Both the position numbers and the translations under genes were made by a program. From Phycisphaerales bacterium (GTDB taxonomy: Bacteria; Planctomycetota; Phycisphaerae; Phycisphaerales; SM1A02): a stretch of 39,525 bases of DNA. The notes under the pieces are model-generated. The model had not been told where the DNA came from, made no database searches, and saw only the letters and a program-made list of their open reading frames with translations. Positions 1-8,123 of the stretch are shown here, piece by piece (position 1 is the first letter of the stretch; every line of letters begins with the position of its first letter). The stretch covers positions 1 to 39,525 of the forward strand of contig SIAR01000022.1 in the NCBI GenBank assembly GCA_009691705.1, read 5' to 3'.

Positions 1-32
1 TGTTCGCACGCGCAGCGAAGTTCGGTCCCATT

Positions 33-263
33 GTGTCAGCCCCGCTCGATTCAATCATTGGATGGGCACTCTCGATCGCGTCAATCGTGAGCGCGGTCTG
101 GCTCGCCCGGCTAAAACTGCCCGCCTGGGCGGCGATCTTTGGCGCCATGTCGATCGCCCTGAATGTGTTCGCACCCCTGCAAATGCCGGAAAATTGGATC
201 ATCCCGTTCAACATCGTCTGCGGCGTCTTGTGCGCCGCATGCGTCGTGCGAAACTGGGAGTGA
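33..263 (+). CDS. small hydrophobic membrane protein, possibly cut by the window edge
   Basis: I do not recognise this 76-residue protein. It is almost wholly hydrophobic, with about three short membrane-spanning stretches (residues 8-24, 30-47 and 54-70) and a charged C-terminus ending in RNWE. The GTG at 33 is only one possible start. The frame stays open back to base 3 (reading F-A-R-A-A-K-F-G-P-I before the GTG), and bases 1-2 are 'tg', so the true start may be a codon straddling the left edge. It is followed 20 bases later by the 3' end of a minus-strand gene, so it is the last gene of whatever plus-strand unit lies to the left. Coding is supported by hydrophobic periodicity only. Confidence 0.55.
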   Translation: MSAPLDSIIGWALSIASIVSAVWLARLKLPAWAAIFGAMSIALNVFAPLQMPENWIIPFNIVCGVLCAACVVRNWE

Positions 264-283
264 GCTCGTTGTGTAATGAGCGC

Positions 284-1627
284 TTACTTCGTCTGCGTCG
301 AAGTGGGAGCGAGCAGTGGCGTTGATGATGCTGCGGTCTCTCCTGGCGTGACCAGCGGCGCAACAGTTTCACTCGCAGGTGGCAACGTAAAGAGCAGCGC
401 GCCGCCGGGCATGATGCCATCGCGCTCGTTCTGTGAGCGAGCGACGACGACTCGGCGACCATCGACGCGCAGAGCGACACCCCACCGCGAGGTCGCGACG
501 GGAACGGTTGGCATCAACCGAAGCGCTTCGCTCCAGGAGCCTGGCGCAGTTCTCACAAAGCATCCGACGTATCCAGGAGATTGACCGGCAGTGGTCGCTG
601 TTGGATCGCCAACGACAATCTGTCCTTGCGAGATTCCAAGGGCGATTCCCCAGCCTGCGCCAGTCGTGACGTCGCCGAGCGGCTTCAATTCACCGTCGTA
701 CGTCCATCCAGTATCGCCTCGTCGGTAGACAAGCACTGCCGCCCCCGGACCCGTGACCTGCGCGAGCCGCACAGCGACGGTCGACGCGTCTGCCGCGACG
801 ACGGTGCCGAATCCGAGATAGTCGCGGCGATTTTCGGGGGGAGTCAACTCGCCATCTATCGCCCACTGACCTTGCGCGTTCAACTTGTAAATGACAACTA
901 CTGACTCGCCACCGGTGACTAGCTTTTGATGAGGAGCTGCTGGGATCGCCTTGGGACAACCGATCACAATCTGCCCAGGAGTCATCGCAAGCGAGGCGCC
1001 AAAGAAGGTTGGTTGCTTCTCTGCTTCGCGCTGCAGATACCCCATTCCATTCCAACCATCCGCGGTGCGATTGAAGAGGAAAACCTTTGGGGCAACTTGC
1101 ACCGTGCGCGCGAGTTCACCGAGCACGCGCATGTCGACGGTTGAAACCCCAACGATCACGCCGTCGGTTGCCAGCGATCCGCCGAATGCAGGTTCTGGAG
1201 GACCAGCTGACGCGACCAGTCGACCATCCTGTTTCCATCCAGAGTTTGTCGCATCGGCTTGAAATGTTGCAACGGAGCTGCTCGATCCATCGCGCCGCTC
1301 GATTGACGCAAGCAGAATGCTGCCACCCAGCGCGATGCGTCCAAGCGCCATCTCGCCAGGCATGACCTGTTCAACTGCTTGCATCTCCCGAAATGCCTTC
1401 CACTCGCCCGTTGGCTGAAACTCAAACGTTGCGATCTGACCGACCGCTCCACCACTCTTCGATGGGTCTGCACCTGATGCGATGATTCTGCCACCCGAAA
1501 TTCCTACGTGAATTCCGAACGTCGGCGAGACAGTCGGCGATGGGGCATCGAGCACAGCCGTTTGATTGATGAGTGGAACTGGTGGCACCGACAGTGCGGT
1601 GGTGAGAATGATGGCGAGTGCGAGCAT
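284..1627 (-). CDS. secreted FG-GAP/integrin-alpha-like beta-propeller protein
   Basis: The 447-residue product begins with a short hydrophobic signal-like segment (residues 1-17, ending near VPPVP), so it is probably exported. The body repeats a propeller-blade pattern: a hydrophobic strand, then IASG-, VIGCP- or IVVGDP-type turns, then a strand with a 'W..DGEL' or 'W..A..L' ending. This is typical of FG-GAP (integrin alpha N-terminal) repeats, and I count about six or seven. No catalytic residues or C-terminal sorting tail are evident; the end is Thr/Ser/Pro-rich. It starts 27 bases downstream of the OprB-like porin gene and is probably co-transcribed with it. The C-terminal half of the large protein at 9176-11629 has the same blade pattern. 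The biological role is unknown; surface binding or adhesion is an inference. Confidence 0.8.
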   Translation of the reverse strand: MLALAIILTTALSVPPVPLINQTAVLDAPSPTVSPTFGIHVGISGGRIIASGADPSKSGGAVGQIATFEFQPTGEWKAFREMQAVEQVMPGEMALGRIALGGSILLASIERRDGSSSSVATFQADATNSGWKQDGRLVASAGPPEPAFGGSLATDGVIVGVSTVDMRVLGELARTVQVAPKVFLFNRTADGWNGMGYLQREAEKQPTFFGASLAMTPGQIVIGCPKAIPAAPHQKLVTGGESVVVIYKLNAQGQWAIDGELTPPENRRDYLGFGTVVAADASTVAVRLAQVTGPGAAVLVYRRGDTGWTYDGELKPLGDVTTGAGWGIALGISQGQIVVGDPTATTAGQSPGYVGCFVRTAPGSWSEALRLMPTVPVATSRWGVALRVDGRRVVVARSQNERDGIMPGGALLFTLPPASETVAPLVTPGETAASSTPLLAPTSTQTK

Positions 1628-1654
1628 CTCGAAATCCTACCGAAACATGCGCAG

Positions 1655-3019
1655 CTAGAAGTTCACTGAGAGTCGCAAGATTCCGATCACGGCGACTGGC
1701 ATCTCTGAACTGCCCGCTGGAGTGATAACCAATTGCAGATCGGGTTGCAGGAGAATCCAACTCGTGATTGCGATTGAGTAATAGGCTTCAACGTTGAGTT
1801 CGTAGAGTCCAGGCTGGGCTTGGTAGATCTCGGGATTGCTCGAGAGTGCTGCGTATCCCGCTGCGATTCCAAAAGAATCGCTCTCGCGCCCTGGCAGTGG
1901 ACCGTCGAACGCGAATCCTGCGGCGAGCGACCAGTGCGCGGGGTTACTCGATGGACTGCTCCATCCAAACTGCGAGAAGAGGCGCACGCCACGGGCGACC
2001 GAGGCAGTTGGATCGGGGTTGTAAACGCGCTGATACCCCTGCAGATAAAACCCCCCAGTGAGATCGCTCACCGTTGGAATCAGCGGACCGTTCGACACGG
2101 AGGCTATCGACTGGCCTGATTGCCACCATCCTCCGATTGATGCAGAACCGTCGAGACCTGATTCGGTCGTCCAATTGCAGTCGATTTCGTTGAGAAAGAA
2201 CCATGAACCAGGATTGTCAAAGAATTTTCCTGGACCGAGGCTTCCAGTCGATTGTGGTGGAACTCGACCCGATGGGTAGGCATTGGATCCGTCGAACCAA
2301 GCGCTCTTGAGTTCGAGCCAGTCGGTGGGCTTTCCAACGAGCACCAATCCCATCGCCTGGTCGGGATAGGTCGGCGTGTATGGAACCATCGTTGCTGGAT
2401 AGCAGTCGATGTTGCTGATGAAGTATCCGGTTGCGCCAAGTGGATTCAAAAAGTTGTTCAGCGCATCTTGCTTGCCAAACGTCACCACCAGACCGCCGTC
2501 GATAAGCGCCTGACTGTAATAGCACTGCGAGAGTTGATTGATGTTTCCGAGGGCTGAGTCAATCGACTCGAACCCCCAGTAATCAGGAACAAGGTTGTAT
2601 GCCCCAGAATTCGTCGTGAAGAAGTCTTGCCAAGAGACGAGAAACGTGCCGCCTTTGACGTTGGCAATCTTCTCGAGATCGAACTGCGCGGTCGCGGTGA
2701 CAAGACCCTCAATGAATCCGCCCGTTTGTGCGCCACCAGTGAAGTTCCATCCGCTGTCGAGCGTGAGATTCAAGTTGAAGATGAATCCTGAATTCGTCCA
2801 GTCGGTGCGCGCCGCGGTGATGCGCTCATCGAAATCGAATGCTCCCCGCGGCTGAACGCCGAGCGATGGAGTTTCAGTGGGAAGATCGGTCGTGACCGAT
2901 TGCCGCACCGGCTGCACGATGGGGGCGGGCAGCGGACCGTGCTGCGGTTCGATCGGGGGGGTCGATTGGTTCAACGCAGTTGCGAGAACTAGCGAAGCGG
3001 CGATCATCATGGCTTCCAT
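1655..3019 (-). CDS. OprB-like outer-membrane carbohydrate porin
   Basis: This 454-residue protein starts with a signal peptide (MEAMMIAASLVLATALNQ) and a Pro-rich spacer. It then shows alternating amphipathic strands rich in Tyr, Trp and Phe with Gly/Asn/Asp turns, and it ends in phenylalanine (LRLSVNF), the usual terminal signal for outer-membrane barrel insertion. The core resembles carbohydrate-selective porin OprB: an early 'NLTLDSGWNF-GG' strand, the 'FLVSWQDFF' region, 'GKQDALNNF' and 'LVLVGKPTDWLELKSAWFDG'. Its expected job is passive uptake of sugars or other small solutes across the outer membrane. The ATG at 3019 places the hydrophobic core directly after three residues. It is the first gene of a two-gene minus-strand unit with the FG-GAP protein and is divergent from the toroid gene. 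The substrate cannot be read from the sequence. Confidence 0.85.
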   Translation of the reverse strand: MEAMMIAASLVLATALNQSTPPIEPQHGPLPAPIVQPVRQSVTTDLPTETPSLGVQPRGAFDFDERITAARTDWTNSGFIFNLNLTLDSGWNFTGGAQTGGFIEGLVTATAQFDLEKIANVKGGTFLVSWQDFFTTNSGAYNLVPDYWGFESIDSALGNINQLSQCYYSQALIDGGLVVTFGKQDALNNFLNPLGATGYFISNIDCYPATMVPYTPTYPDQAMGLVLVGKPTDWLELKSAWFDGSNAYPSGRVPPQSTGSLGPGKFFDNPGSWFFLNEIDCNWTTESGLDGSASIGGWWQSGQSIASVSNGPLIPTVSDLTGGFYLQGYQRVYNPDPTASVARGVRLFSQFGWSSPSSNPAHWSLAAGFAFDGPLPGRESDSFGIAAGYAALSSNPEIYQAQPGLYELNVEAYYSIAITSWILLQPDLQLVITPAGSSEMPVAVIGILRLSVNF

Positions 3020-3283
3020 TCGCCCAGTTTACGGCGTATCTGCAAGCAGCGAACGTCAGGATCGACCATGATGCGCGGTGGGGCGAATGGCGTCTTGATC
3101 TCGATCATTGAACGAGAGGTTGGATCGCCATCTGGACCAACAGTCACCGATTTCGTCACCCGTTCTGCGGTCTCTGCGCTGCCAGTCTCTCCTTCAACGG
3201 CCGCCGATATTCAGCGAGACGCCTTGAAGCGCATTGACAGGTCTAGGATAAATCTTGACGAGATCGCGCCTTACACTCTCTGC

Positions 3284-4630
3284 ATGCTCATTGCATCGCT
3301 GACCGCTGTCGCTCTTGCCATCATGATCCATCCGGTCGACGATGCTCAAGTGCTCGCCCCGCCGACTGCTCCGCTCGATTCGCGCATCGCAAAAGAGAAG
3401 GTCACTGAGCAAGATCTGCCACAGATGCCGACCGCCATCGTGCAGCCGCTGCCTGCCGTGCACCGCATCGCACCCTCTGCGGCCGCCGTGCCGTGCAGCG
3501 AGAAAACATATGCCGATGCCCGCCTCGCGATCGACCTCGCCCTGACACGATTGCGGGCAACCCAAGATGTCTCGGGTGGATGGATGGTCAAGAAGGCAGC
3601 TGCGGGCACCGATCAACAACAGCCGTCAATGGCGGCATCGACCGCGGTCTCTGCGATCGCCCTCAAAGCGTTCGCCCAAGCAGGTGCGACGCCATCCTCA
3701 GATGCTGCAGCGGCGAAAGCAGCCACACTGATTCGACAGCGGGTGCGCGGAGGCGATGGATTCTTCAACCCCGATCCCAACGGTGGGCTCGGCAACTACG
3801 TCGCGAGTGCCGTCGTTAGCGGGCTTGCCGCGGTGGATGATGCGAGCGACCGTCCACTCATTGAAGAGGCGATCAATTGGCTCACAAAAACACAGTGGGA
3901 TCAGAGCGAAGGCGTCTCGGCCCGCATGGACTGGTTCGGCGGCAGTGGCTACGGAAAGTGGGGACGCCCCGACCTTTCAAACACGCAGATGATGCTCGAC
4001 GCGCTGCATGATGCGCAGGTTTCTGCCGATGATCCTGCCGTTCAACGCGCCCTGGTCTTTCTCACCCGCACCCAGAATCTTCCCGCGACGAATGCCGTGC
4101 CGTGGGTTGAAGCGGGCTCGAAAGATGGCGGTTTCGTTTACACGCCAGCCAATGGTGGAGAGAGCTTTGCCAGTGATGCTGCCGGAGAAGGCCGCTACGG
4201 CGAGAAGATGCCCGCGGGTCAACCGCGCAGCCTGCGTTCATATGGATCGATGACCTACGCCGGATTCAAGAGTCTGCTTTACGCAGGCTTGACCAAAGAT
4301 GATCCGCGCGTGCAAGCGGCGTTCAATTGGATCCGTCGTCACTGGACTTTCAATGAAAACCCAGGGCTTGGACAACAGGGGTATTTCTATTTCATCCACG
4401 CGATGTCGCGCGCGCTTCTTGCGAGTGGCCAAGACCAAGTCATCGACGGCAAAGGAACCAGTCACGCTTGGCGCGACGAACTTGTTGCGACACTGATCGC
4501 GCGACAGCGATCCGATGGCTCGTGGGTCAACGAAGCGTCTCGCTGGGAAGAGGGGGACGCAGACCTCTGCACCGCCTACTGCGTGCTCGCGCTCGAAGAG
4601 GCAATCAAGTCGACGAAGGCAGCACCGTAA
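3284..4630 (+). CDS. secreted prenyltransferase/squalene-oxidase-repeat (alpha/alpha toroid) protein
   Basis: The 448-residue product has a hydrophobic N-terminal segment (MLIASLTAVALAIMIHP), a Pro/Ala-rich linker, and then helical repeats ending in motifs such as 'Q..GGW', 'WLTKTQ', 'LTRTQN...GGFVYTP', 'YGSMTYAGFKSLLYAG', 'WIRRHW' and 'IARQRSDGSWV'. These are hallmarks of the squalene-cyclase/prenyltransferase alpha/alpha toroid. The DxDD protonation motif of true squalene-hopene cyclases is not visible, so enzymatic cyclisation is unlikely. Such secreted toroids are common in planctomycetes and have no settled function. An in-frame ATG at 3068 has a modest CAGGA ribosome site and would add 72 residues. 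I prefer 3284 because the added stretch contains clustered rare codons (AGG, AGG, ATA, CTT near 3238-3258) and no fold signal. Its 3' end overlaps the convergent ctaA by 26 bases. Confidence 0.8.
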   Translation: MLIASLTAVALAIMIHPVDDAQVLAPPTAPLDSRIAKEKVTEQDLPQMPTAIVQPLPAVHRIAPSAAAVPCSEKTYADARLAIDLALTRLRATQDVSGGWMVKKAAAGTDQQQPSMAASTAVSAIALKAFAQAGATPSSDAAAAKAATLIRQRVRGGDGFFNPDPNGGLGNYVASAVVSGLAAVDDASDRPLIEEAINWLTKTQWDQSEGVSARMDWFGGSGYGKWGRPDLSNTQMMLDALHDAQVSADDPAVQRALVFLTRTQNLPATNAVPWVEAGSKDGGFVYTPANGGESFASDAAGEGRYGEKMPAGQPRSLRSYGSMTYAGFKSLLYAGLTKDDPRVQAAFNWIRRHWTFNENPGLGQQGYFYFIHAMSRALLASGQDQVIDGKGTSHAWRDELVATLIARQRSDGSWVNEASRWEEGDADLCTAYCVLALEEAIKSTKAAP

Positions 4631-5954
4631 GCCGGCGCCACCAGACAGCGAGCAGCACACTCGTTGCGAAGAGGAGTGCTCCTGTGGCTTGATGCATCGT
4701 GGTGAAGATGATTTCGCCGGTTGGGATGGCCAGCGACTTGCGGGTAATCACAAAGACGAATGCGCCAATCCCAAGGGCGAATTGCAATCCGACCAGCATG
4801 AGTATTCCGTGTCCGAGTTGCGGAAGTGGACGCAGCGACTTTGGAAAGCGCATCGCGCGAAGTCCAACCAACAGCGACATTACGAACACGACAACCGACC
4901 ATGAGAGATGCAAGTGCATCGCCCATTTGGGATAGGTCGCGGGTCCATCCACCACCGGCACTTGATAGTGACGATAGATCGCACCAGAGAGCAGCTGCAC
5001 GAACAAGAAGGCGATCAGCACGGTGCTCAGGCTTCGGCCATTTCCAGTCTCGCCTGCAACCTGTGTCGCGGGACTCTTCCAACGCGCCCCACACAGCACA
5101 GCAATCCAACAGTAGAGGGCGAAAACGATCTGTCCAAAGATTCCGTGGGCGACTCCGATTGAAGTGCTCGGGGCGAGGTCAGCGGCATCCTGTGAGAGTG
5201 TGAAGTTGCCGGTGACGCGAAGTGCGCCCATCAGCCCTTGCACGATGACGATGAGCACTCCAATAATCGCCAGCGCGCGGACGAGTCCGGCGCTTTCGAA
5301 TCGCATGATGAGCACGAGCAACGTGACTGCGCTCACTCCCACCAACATTCCATAGAGTCGGTGGGCATGTTCGTAGTAGATGCCTCCCTTCATCTCAGAG
5401 AGCGGATAGAGAAGCATGTTGTGACCGAATGAGTTTGGCCAATCTGGCACGGCAAGTCCCGCTTCGAGTCCGGTGACGAGTCCACCGGTGATGAGCAAGA
5501 GAAAGATGGTCGCGGCGGTGACCCACCCAAAGAGCGAGGTCACGGGAAAGCGCAACTTCCAACGGGTACCTCTTCCACCAATCGCGCCACCAATTGCACC
5601 ACACACGATGCTCGCGCCATACAGCCCGCCAACCCAGTTCACGAGTTGCGTCCAGACCGAGGCTTGCGTGTCGCTTCCGAACAGACTTCCAACGATGAGC
5701 AGATTCACTGTTGCGCTCAACACTCCAACGAGTGCTCCCGCGCGGAATCCTGCGCCGGGCGATGATGACACCGAGAGCCGTCCCGCAACAAATCCGCCCA
5801 AGATGAGCGCGACGAACATCAAAGCGAAGAGCACTTCGCCCGCAACGACTCCTGGGCGCATCATTGCGACGTAACCGATCGCCCACATGAAAACTGACGT
5901 TGCGAATGCGAGCGCGAGATGCAGTCCACGACGGTCAATGGGATGATTACTCAT
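4605..5954 (-). CDS. ctaA: heme A synthase (COX15/CtaA family) with an N-terminal membrane extension
   Basis: This integral membrane enzyme oxidises the C8 methyl of heme O to the formyl group of heme A for aa3-type oxidases. The CtaA core starts near residue 135 and has the characteristic 'TGGLVTGLEAGLAVPDWPNSFG' region followed by the first heme-ligand motif EHAHR (His196, His198). Further conserved histidines lie at 270 (GVAHGIFGQ), 347/349 (HLHLSWS) and 421 (TMHQATGALL), the pattern of paired heme ligands in the two four-helix halves. At 449 residues it is longer than usual. The first 130 or so residues form about four extra hydrophobic helices rich in Gly/Ala that are not part of the canonical domain. 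It diverges from ctaB, and its product is needed by the caa3 oxidase encoded at 11.7-16.6 kb. The ATG at 5952-5954 is the only convenient start. Confidence 0.93.
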   Translation of the reverse strand: MSNHPIDRRGLHLALAFATSVFMWAIGYVAMMRPGVVAGEVLFALMFVALILGGFVAGRLSVSSSPGAGFRAGALVGVLSATVNLLIVGSLFGSDTQASVWTQLVNWVGGLYGASIVCGAIGGAIGGRGTRWKLRFPVTSLFGWVTAATIFLLLITGGLVTGLEAGLAVPDWPNSFGHNMLLYPLSEMKGGIYYEHAHRLYGMLVGVSAVTLLVLIMRFESAGLVRALAIIGVLIVIVQGLMGALRVTGNFTLSQDAADLAPSTSIGVAHGIFGQIVFALYCWIAVLCGARWKSPATQVAGETGNGRSLSTVLIAFLFVQLLSGAIYRHYQVPVVDGPATYPKWAMHLHLSWSVVVFVMSLLVGLRAMRFPKSLRPLPQLGHGILMLVGLQFALGIGAFVFVITRKSLAIPTGEIIFTTMHQATGALLFATSVLLAVWWRRLTVLPSST

Positions 5955-5964
5955 GAGTGGTTCC

Positions 5965-5971
5965 TATACTA
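5965..5971. promoter_or_regulatory. candidate shared -10 element between ctaA and ctaB
   Basis: The 7-base stretch TATACTA reads TATACT (5 of 6 to TATAAT) on the plus strand and TAGTAT (4 of 6) on the minus strand. One element could therefore serve both divergent genes. A plus-strand start near 5977 would give ctaB a 45-base leader if translation begins at 6022. A minus-strand start near 5959 would leave ctaA almost leaderless. No good -35 element lies on either side, so this is a weak prediction. Confidence 0.25.
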
Positions 5972-6021
5972 GGGCGATCGAAAACGCGCAGACGATTTCT
6001 CACCAACCGCGACTCATCCCC

Positions 6022-6915
6022 ATGCTGAGCGCGCTCACCAAGATTCGCCTCAATGCGTTGGTGGTAGTCACGACGGGCGTTGGGTTTCTCGTCGCAGTTC
6101 CCTCATCAACGCAGTGGATGCTGCTGCTCTGGACGCTCGCCGGAACCGCGGCATCAGCCGCAAGCGCGTCGATGTTCAACCAACTCATCGAGAGTCGTCG
6201 CGACGGGTTGATGCGTCGCACAGAGATGCGTCCCCTGCCGCGTCAACACATTGGAAAGCCGCTTGTTTTTGGCATGGGAGTAGTGCTTGGATATGCGGGG
6301 TGGGCGACGCTCATGTGGAGCGTTGGCTGGATTCCTGCCGCGCTCGCGACGGCGAACATCGTGCTGTACGCCCTCGTCTACACGCCGCTGAAACCGCTGA
6401 CATCGATGAACACACTTGTGGGGGCAGTCTGCGGAGCGGTTCCGCCACTGGTTGGATGGACCGCCGCCGCGGGATCGTTTGCGCCCGGTGGCTGGGTGCT
6501 CGCTGGAATCCTCTTCGTCTGGCAACTCCCCCACTTCATGGCGCTCGCGTGGATGTACCGCGATGATTACGCCCGCGGCGGATTCGTCATGCTTCCGCAA
6601 CTCGATCCCACAGGTCGCATCACCGCGCAGACGATGGTGCTGACCTCGCTCATCTTGGTGCCGCTCTCTTTGATGGCGACGATGTACGGAGTCGCTGGGT
6701 GGTGGTTCGCAGTTGCATCGCTCATTCTTGGAGTCTGGATGTCTCGCGAGAGTTTCTGCTTTCTGCGCGAGCGCACCGACGCGCGCGCGCGCAGAGTTTT
6801 CTTTGCGAGCATCACCTATCTGCCACTGCTGCTCTTCATCCTCGTGCTCGATCGTGGCGCAGTCTCGCCAGAGGTTGGCGCGCGCGGCGCACCAATCCAA
6901 TTGGATTCCCGATGA
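6022..6915 (+). CDS. ctaB: protoheme IX farnesyltransferase (heme O synthase)
   Basis: CtaB is a polytopic UbiA-superfamily prenyltransferase that adds a farnesyl group to protoheme to make heme O, the substrate of CtaA. The protein shows the family signatures in order: 'LTKIRLNALVVVTTGVGF' at the start, the polar prenyl-diphosphate site 'NQLIESRRDGLMRRTEMRPLP', then 'YTPLKPLTSMNTLVGAVCGAVPPLVGW', and the second polar loop 'MYRDDYARGGFVMLP'. In the first site the usual Asp positions are partly replaced (IESRRDG). The ATG at 6022 gives 297 residues, the usual family length. An in-frame ATG at 5953 would add 23 residues, but it would overlap the divergent ctaA start codon by two bases. The stop overlaps the next start as ATGA (6912-6915), so it probably leads the downstream unit. 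Confidence 0.93.
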   Translation: MLSALTKIRLNALVVVTTGVGFLVAVPSSTQWMLLLWTLAGTAASAASASMFNQLIESRRDGLMRRTEMRPLPRQHIGKPLVFGMGVVLGYAGWATLMWSVGWIPAALATANIVLYALVYTPLKPLTSMNTLVGAVCGAVPPLVGWTAAAGSFAPGGWVLAGILFVWQLPHFMALAWMYRDDYARGGFVMLPQLDPTGRITAQTMVLTSLILVPLSLMATMYGVAGWWFAVASLILGVWMSRESFCFLRERTDARARRVFFASITYLPLLLFILVLDRGAVSPEVGARGAPIQLDSR

Positions 6916-8045
6916 GCCGCACCGCCTCGACCTCTCAGACACGGCTGACCTTCGCCGCAGGTGGATGGGTGATCGCGCTTGCGGCACTCATCGTTGCCGC
7001 GATTATCGTGTTCGCGCTGCTTGGAGTCATGCGCGGCGAAAAACCCATCGGTGATGGGCGCGATGTCACGACTTACGGCTTCGACTTGACCAACTTCACA
7101 CTCCCGCGCGAGTCACTCGCGGCGAGTGGTAATCCTCGTGATTTTCTGCGGGCACTCGATCTGCCAGAGACGCGGGCGGGGGCAGAAGTCGCGGCGCACA
7201 ACGCGAACGAACGGATGAAGTATGCGGTCACGACTGATCGGGTGATCGGGGTCGAAGTGAACGGTGAAGTTCGCGCATATCCGCTGCAGATGATGAATGT
7301 GCATGAGATCGTCAACGACGAGCTCGGCGGCGTGCCAATCGCCGTGACCTATAGCCCGCTCTGCGATAGTGCGGTCGTCTTTGATCGCCGGGTCGGCGGC
7401 AGAACGCTGTCTTTCGGTGTGAGTGGCCTGCTCATCAACAGCAACCTCGTCATGTACGACCGACCGATCGATCCAAAGGACGTGCCGAGTCTTTGGTCGC
7501 AGTTGGCATTTCGGGCGGTGGCTGGTCCCGCAGCACTGCGCGGCGAATCTCTCTCCATCATCGCCGGTGTTGAAGTCTCAACGTGGGCGGCGTGGTTTCG
7601 TGGCTACCCACAGACGACCGTTGCGCTCGCCGCAGATGCCGACCGACGGCGTATGAAAGAGACTGACTACGAACGCTACTGGGCAGATGGCAGAGTCAAC
7701 TATCCGGTGGTGCCCCTGCAACCTGGCAGCGATGCGCAGTGGTCAATTCCGTTTGCACAGATCAATCCTGCATCTGCGCCGATGATCGAAGCGGGGATGA
7801 GTGAGATGACGATGGTGATCGCTGTCGAATCAGAGAGCGGATGGAAGGTGCTCCCCCAGCCCATCTTGCAGCGGCTCGTGGGACCACCCGAAGGATTCGC
7901 TGATTCGTCAGTGCTTGGGGTACGCGCGCTCTGGCGCGTCGTCCCTCAGCGAGGGGCGACTATCGAGGAGAGTGATGCGGTTCTCACCACCGTTCCCTGC
8001 CGCTGGTTTGCCTGGCAGGCGTTTCATCCATTTCACTCGAGATAA
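6912..8045 (+). CDS. DUF3179-domain protein with one N-terminal membrane anchor
   Basis: The 377-residue product begins with a single hydrophobic helix (about residues 15-38) and is otherwise soluble, so it is probably anchored and faces outside the cytoplasm. From about residue 100 it carries the DUF3179 pattern: 'VIGVEVNGEVRAYPLQMMNVHEIVND', 'GVPIAVTYSPLCDSAVVFDR', 'FGVSGLLINSNLVMYDR' and 'SLWSQL', followed by a 'STWAAWFRGYPQTTVA' segment. Cysteine in the PLC motif and histidine in NVHEI are the conserved polar residues of the family. The biochemical function of DUF3179 is not established. The start is fixed by the ATGA overlap with ctaB, which suggests co-translation with heme O synthase. 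A role in redox or cofactor handling would be a guess. Confidence 0.85.
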   Translation: MSRTASTSQTRLTFAAGGWVIALAALIVAAIIVFALLGVMRGEKPIGDGRDVTTYGFDLTNFTLPRESLAASGNPRDFLRALDLPETRAGAEVAAHNANERMKYAVTTDRVIGVEVNGEVRAYPLQMMNVHEIVNDELGGVPIAVTYSPLCDSAVVFDRRVGGRTLSFGVSGLLINSNLVMYDRPIDPKDVPSLWSQLAFRAVAGPAALRGESLSIIAGVEVSTWAAWFRGYPQTTVALAADADRRRMKETDYERYWADGRVNYPVVPLQPGSDAQWSIPFAQINPASAPMIEAGMSEMTMVIAVESESGWKVLPQPILQRLVGPPEGFADSSVLGVRALWRVVPQRGATIEESDAVLTTVPCRWFAWQAFHPFHSR

Positions 8046-8064
8046 CCTCAGAATTCTCGCCATT

Positions 8065-8093
8065 TTGACAATGGGCGTTTTGGGGTCACTATT
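8065..8093 (+). promoter_or_regulatory. candidate sigma-70-type promoter for the pseudopilin/propeller pair
   Basis: A perfect TTGACA (8065-8070) is followed after 17 bases by ACTATT (8088-8093), which matches only 3 of 6 consensus -10 positions. It lies in the 78-base gap after the DUF3179 gene and about 30 bases before the ATG at 8124. It could add expression to the two downstream genes independently of ctaB. The weak -10 keeps confidence low. Confidence 0.3.
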
Positions 8094-8123
8094 GGGCGTA
8101 TCAACTGCAGGAGCAAACCATAC

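Noticed and set aside
3068-3283. N-terminal 72-residue extension of the toroid protein
   Set aside because: Rare codons cluster there and a hydrophobic signal-like segment starts at 3284. The CAGGA site before 3068 leaves some doubt.
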